NCBI GenBank assembly: GCA_905215815.1
Contig: CAJMRN010000007.1
Coordinates: 1-41,564 of the forward strand
DNA: 41,564 nt
Reading direction: 5' to 3'
Origin: an uncultured bacterium
Lineage (GTDB): Bacteria > Actinomycetota > Coriobacteriia > Coriobacteriales > Coriobacteriaceae
Shown here: piece by piece, positions 38,629-41,564 of the stretch
How the letters are laid out: every line of letters begins with the position of its first letter
Numbering within the stretch: position 1 is the first letter of the stretch
Position numbers and translations under genes: made by a program
Notes under the pieces: model-generated
What the model saw: only the letters and a program-made list of their open reading frames with translations
Told to the model about the DNA's origin: nothing
Database searches by the model: none

Positions 38629-38898
38629 ATGTTGACCAAAACGTTTCATTCAATCCAAGGCATGTTCGAACGCCTGCTCAATATGTACAAAGAAAAGTCG
38701 ACAAGGGGTCTTCTCGTACTTATGGCTGCATTCGCATGTGGTTTTATCTGGCCGCTCCTGGGTCTACTCGCTGCGGTTTGGACCCGGCGTTCAGGAAGGC
38801 ACGCGGACGCAGGCAGCATTGCAGGCATGGCGGCGGCCATCAACATCGCTACCTACTTCGTGCAGATAGTGACCAAGATTGTCTGCAGCTCAATTTGA
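38629..38898 (+). CDS. Small membrane protein in the PTS operon
   Basis: An 89-residue protein with an amphipathic N terminus (residues 1-25) and two hydrophobic segments (about 28-50 and 67-87, LLVLMAAFACGFIWPLLGLL and a shorter one). GAGGAG lies 5 nt before the ATG. It lies between the EIICB and the GH4 genes, 19 nt before the latter. I do not know the family. It may assist the transporter or be a chance passenger; its good ribosome site argues that it is translated. Confidence 0.6.
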   Translation: MLTKTFHSIQGMFERLLNMYKEKSTRGLLVLMAAFACGFIWPLLGLLAAVWTRRSGRHADAGSIAGMAAAINIATYFVQIVTKIVCSSI

Positions 38899-38917
38899 TT
38901 TGAAAGGCATGAACAAC

Positions 38918-40246
38918 ATGAACGGATACAAGATTGTCATCTGCGGCGGCGGCAGCACCTATACCGCTGGCATCGTCAAAGACCTGATCGACCAAAAGGA
39001 TGAATTAGGAATACGCGAGCTTTGGCTCTATGACATCGACGAGGAGCGCCAAGACACAGTCGCCGTGGTGGTTAAAGCGGTTATCGATGACCTTGCTCCC
39101 GAGATCCCCTTGCATGTAACCGTCGACCCCAAAGAGGCGTTTACAGATGCGAACTTTGTTATGGCGCAGATGCGCGTGGGCGGGCTCAAGATGCGTATCC
39201 AGGATGAGCAGATCAGCCTGCGCCATGGCGTAGTCGGCCAAGAGACCTGCGGAGCAGGTGGCATGGCCTATGGCATGAGGACCATCTTCCCCATGTGCGA
39301 GCTTGTCGATTTCTGCGAGGAGTACGCCTGCAAGGACTACTGGATCGTCAACTACTCCAACCCCGCTGCCATCGTAGCCAAGGCGATGCACAAGCTGCGC
39401 CCAAACGCTCGCATTCTCGACATCTGCGATATGCCGGTAGAGATTGAAGCCCGCATGGCGGAGATTTTGGGGTGCGAACTCAACGACATTGAAGTCGACT
39501 ACTTTGGCCTCAATCACTTTGGGTGGTATACCAGCGTACGCTGCAAGGGCGTCGACGTTACGGACAAGCTCAAAGAGCATGTGCGTAAATTCGGCTACAT
39601 TTCCGAGGCAAGCCTCAATGACGCCTTGGTAAAGGACCCAGACTGGGCCCACACCTTCAAGAATGCGGCAACGATTTCTACGCTATTCCAGGATTACCTC
39701 CCCAACACCTATTACCAGTATTACCTGTTGCCCGATGCCTGCGTGGAGTACATGGACATCAATAACACGCGTGGCATGCAGGTCGTAAACGGCCGCGAAA
39801 AGCGTATCTTCGACGCATCTGCGGCGCTTAAGCGCGGTGAAAAGGTCGATCTCACGCAGTTCTATGTAGGCGTCCACGGCAGGTTCATTGTCGATGTCGT
39901 CAAGTCCCTGGCGAAAGACCTGCGCCATCGCCAGCTGGTGATTGTGCCCAACAATGGTGCAATCGAGAATCTCTCGGACGACGCAACGGTCGAAATTCCG
40001 GCGTACATCACCGATCGAGGAGCCGAACCGATCCGCGTCGGGAAGATTCCCCGCTTCTACAAGGGCCTTATCGAACAGCAGGATGCCTGCGAGGGCCTTG
40101 TGGTCGAGGCCGTTATCGAGGGCTCCTACCAGAAGGCACTCGAGGCCTTCACCCTCAATCGCACGATTCCCTCAGCGCGCGTGGCTAAGGAAGTCTTGGA
40201 CGACATGATCGAGGCGAACAAGGGCTATTGGCCTGAGCTGAAGTAG
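38918..40246 (+). CDS. 6-phospho-alpha-glucosidase, glycoside hydrolase family 4
   Basis: A 442-residue NAD+ and Mn2+-dependent GH4 enzyme. Seen: NAD loop ICGGGSTYT (residues 8-16), the metal-binding Cys170 in the CDMP motif (170-173), and His200 in GLNHFGW. CDMP rather than CNVP points to the alpha-glucoside-6-phosphate subgroup (GlvA/MalH-like). It would cleave the product of the EIICB transporter to glucose 6-phosphate and a sugar. ATG at 38918 is preferred, with AAAGG 10 nt upstream; ATG at 38909 is too close to that site. Last gene of the operon. Confidence 0.93.
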   Translation: MNGYKIVICGGGSTYTAGIVKDLIDQKDELGIRELWLYDIDEERQDTVAVVVKAVIDDLAPEIPLHVTVDPKEAFTDANFVMAQMRVGGLKMRIQDEQISLRHGVVGQETCGAGGMAYGMRTIFPMCELVDFCEEYACKDYWIVNYSNPAAIVAKAMHKLRPNARILDICDMPVEIEARMAEILGCELNDIEVDYFGLNHFGWYTSVRCKGVDVTDKLKEHVRKFGYISEASLNDALVKDPDWAHTFKNAATISTLFQDYLPNTYYQYYLLPDACVEYMDINNTRGMQVVNGREKRIFDASAALKRGEKVDLTQFYVGVHGRFIVDVVKSLAKDLRHRQLVIVPNNGAIENLSDDATVEIPAYITDRGAEPIRVGKIPRFYKGLIEQQDACEGLVVEAVIEGSYQKALEAFTLNRTIPSARVAKEVLDDMIEANKGYWPELK

Positions 40247-40272
40247 AGAAGCCATCCAGATAGCAAAAGCAT

Positions 40273-40313
40273 AAAAGGTGGCCTCAAGGCAAAATGCTTT
40301 GGGGTCACCTTTT
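40273..40313. terminator. Two-way terminator between GH4 and RpiR genes
   Basis: AAAAGGTG (40273-40280) and CACCTTTT (40306-40313) outer arms with further partial pairing inside (GCC..., AAGGC/GCTTT). It lies between convergent genes. Confidence 0.75.
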
Positions 40314-40319
40314 GTATGA

Positions 40320-41177
40320 CTAAATCTCCGCAAAACTCGTAAAGATGAACGAATCGGCCTCGTGTTTTACACGATAGTTCTCTTGATAATCCTGATTGAA
40401 TATAAGCGAATAAATAACCTGAAGCGTATACGTGAGCGAGATCATGGAAGAGTAATTGGCAACCTTTCCAATCACGCGCTCTGATTTTGGAATGAGCAAG
40501 ACAGTGTCGCATTGCCTGGCGAGCGCCGAATCAGAAAACGCCGTGATTAAGCACGGCTTGATTCCGCGCTCGGAAAGAGCGGCGGCGTATTTGGAATAAT
40601 CATAGTGAATGCCGCTGTAGCTTAGGAATAAAAACAGGTCGCCGGGCCTACCGTTCTTAACGTGCAGCGTCTGCAGGCCCCCGTCGTCTGCCATGGTGAC
40701 ATGACGATCGAGCTTGAGAAGATTGTTGCGAAAGATACATCCCGCCAGATAGCTTTCCCCTTTAGCAAAGATGTAAATTCGTGGGGCGCTAAGAATTGCC
40801 TTGGCGATTATGCTCAATTTGGCGCTATCGAGCTCGATTTTCGTTTGATCTATGACGCCCTTCAGGAGATTTGCAAGGTTGCCCTCGATGGCCTCAATTG
40901 AATCGGTACTGCCAAAAGGACGATTGTGATCGACAGTGGCAGCCAGAAGATAGTCTCCGCTTATCTCCTGGATGAGCTGCATGATCAACTCTCGATAGCC
41001 GCTTAGGCCCAATTTCTTACAAAAGCGGATGATAGTCGCGTTCGAAGTGTAAGTCTCCTGTGCGAGCTTTGCCATAGTGAGGGTCTTAAGGTCGCCGGTA
41101 TGATTGAGCAGATAGGTAGCAATGGCTCGGTCGGTTTCATTAAAAGACGCGCTGTTACGCAGGCTGTCAAGAATCAT
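40320..41177 (-). CDS. MurR/RpiR-family transcriptional regulator
   Basis: A 285-residue regulator: N-terminal HTH_6 domain (about residues 1-78; recognition region YTSNATIIRFCKKLGLSGYRE) and a C-terminal SIS sugar-phosphate-binding domain (about 110-250; RIYIFAKGESYLAG, then LFLFLSYSGIHYD). RpiR proteins sense phosphosugars; in Bacillus the GlvR/MalR regulator of the maltose PTS operon belongs to the same family. It is convergent with the operon here, with its own promoter on the right. GGAG is 6 nt before the ATG. Probable target: the region before 37021. Confidence 0.9.
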   Translation of the reverse strand: MILDSLRNSASFNETDRAIATYLLNHTGDLKTLTMAKLAQETYTSNATIIRFCKKLGLSGYRELIMQLIQEISGDYLLAATVDHNRPFGSTDSIEAIEGNLANLLKGVIDQTKIELDSAKLSIIAKAILSAPRIYIFAKGESYLAGCIFRNNLLKLDRHVTMADDGGLQTLHVKNGRPGDLFLFLSYSGIHYDYSKYAAALSERGIKPCLITAFSDSALARQCDTVLLIPKSERVIGKVANYSSMISLTYTLQVIYSLIFNQDYQENYRVKHEADSFIFTSFAEI

Positions 41178-41564
41178 GGTCGCTCCGATCGCTTCAGTTT
41201 GCCACTTAATTATGTCATTATCAAAACGACGGGCAGCTCTTCATGCGCTGACTTGCGCCCCGCAATCTCTCTTCTGATATTCCGCATACTTCGGCAACAT
41301 TATTTGTGCGGAGCGCATCGCTCAAGTCTCAGTGAACAGATACGAAGAAGTTCGATTGCCAGAATCCACTGCCCGCCTTGAGACGCAGAGACGGCCTCCG
41401 ACCAAGCTACATGCGGACTTGAGACAGCATAGCGCTCGCCCGTCGGCATCTTACAACCCGTATCCCCCACTCCCCTGTTTCCGTGTTGAGAGCAATAGAC
41501 GGGGTTCCAAGGGGACTCGTCCCTTTGGCGCGCAGGGTCCGGGGGTGGCGCGGTCCATCCCCGG
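41178..41564. other. Right-end region, no supported gene
   Basis: The first 50 nt (41205-41230) are AT-rich and contain GATAAT and CATAAT on the minus strand, likely the promoter of the RpiR gene. The rest shows no supported coding sequence. Near the end, CCAAGGGGAC and GTCCCTTTGG (41499-41520) form a hairpin, followed by a GC-rich stretch that runs off the window. Confidence 0.45.

Noticed and set aside
41100..41381. 93-codon plus-strand frame at the right end
   Set aside because: It overlaps the start of the RpiR gene, lacks a ribosome site and looks like no known protein.

Overview
The window looks like chromosome from a high-GC Gram-positive of the Coriobacteriia, most likely Collinsella or a close relative. 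This is inferred from the GC-rich codon use with strong AGGAGG-type ribosome sites, the actinobacterial-type PcrA with a C-terminal Tudor-like domain, a gut-type alpha-glucoside PTS operon, and the dense scatter of small palindromic repeats between genes. No database search was run. No rRNA, prophage, integrase, transposase gene or CRISPR array was found. One tRNA, tRNA-Leu(UAA), is present.

Layout. 1-2321: a two-gene nucleotidyltransferase toxin / winged-helix regulator cassette resembling AbiE systems, bracketed by inverted hairpin repeats and by directly repeated terminators. 2329-7244: pcrA helicase, uppP undecaprenyl-diphosphate phosphatase and a universal stress protein. 7452-9176: a BceRS-like two-component pair. 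9347-12932: aminotransferase and ornithine-cyclodeaminase-family genes, divergent from a PucR-type regulator. 12951-16293: a hypothetical protein, purH and a GNAT acetyltransferase. 16433-19954: a DUF2207 membrane protein, a repeat-rich gap and gluQRS. 19970-21610: two overlapping metallophosphoesterases and a small membrane protein. 21730-25844: an accessory-looking stretch with a decayed ATPase remnant, tandem palindromes, a PLD-nuclease/SF2-helicase/DUF3427 protein and a NUDIX hydrolase. 25980-29055: a 182-bp MITE-like inverted repeat, then an operon of a UBA-like membrane protein, a response regulator and a histidine kinase. 29078-30654: a VOC protein, an orphan PTS IIB, a membrane-anchored hypothetical and tRNA-Leu. 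30794-36206: ppx/gppA, a FtsB/DivIC-like protein, eno, mazG, a YfcE-type phosphodiesterase and a stand-alone LarC2-type protein. 36450-36719: a PHP phosphatase remnant. 37021-41177: an alpha-glucoside PTS EIICB, a small membrane protein, a GH4 6-phospho-alpha-glucosidase and a convergent RpiR regulator.

How the genes work together. Most of the window is housekeeping (DNA repair, cell wall, purine synthesis, glycolysis, division). The last block is a self-contained uptake and hydrolysis unit: EIICB imports and phosphorylates an alpha-glucoside, the GH4 enzyme splits the 6-phosphate, and the RpiR protein probably senses a sugar phosphate; a IIA partner must come from elsewhere. The most unusual content is the repeat-bracketed toxin cassette, the PLD-helicase locus with two exactly 40-bp-spaced palindromes upstream, the UBA-like/two-component operon, the isolated LarC2 domain protein, and at least six different intergenic palindromic repeat types, several present in more than one copy.
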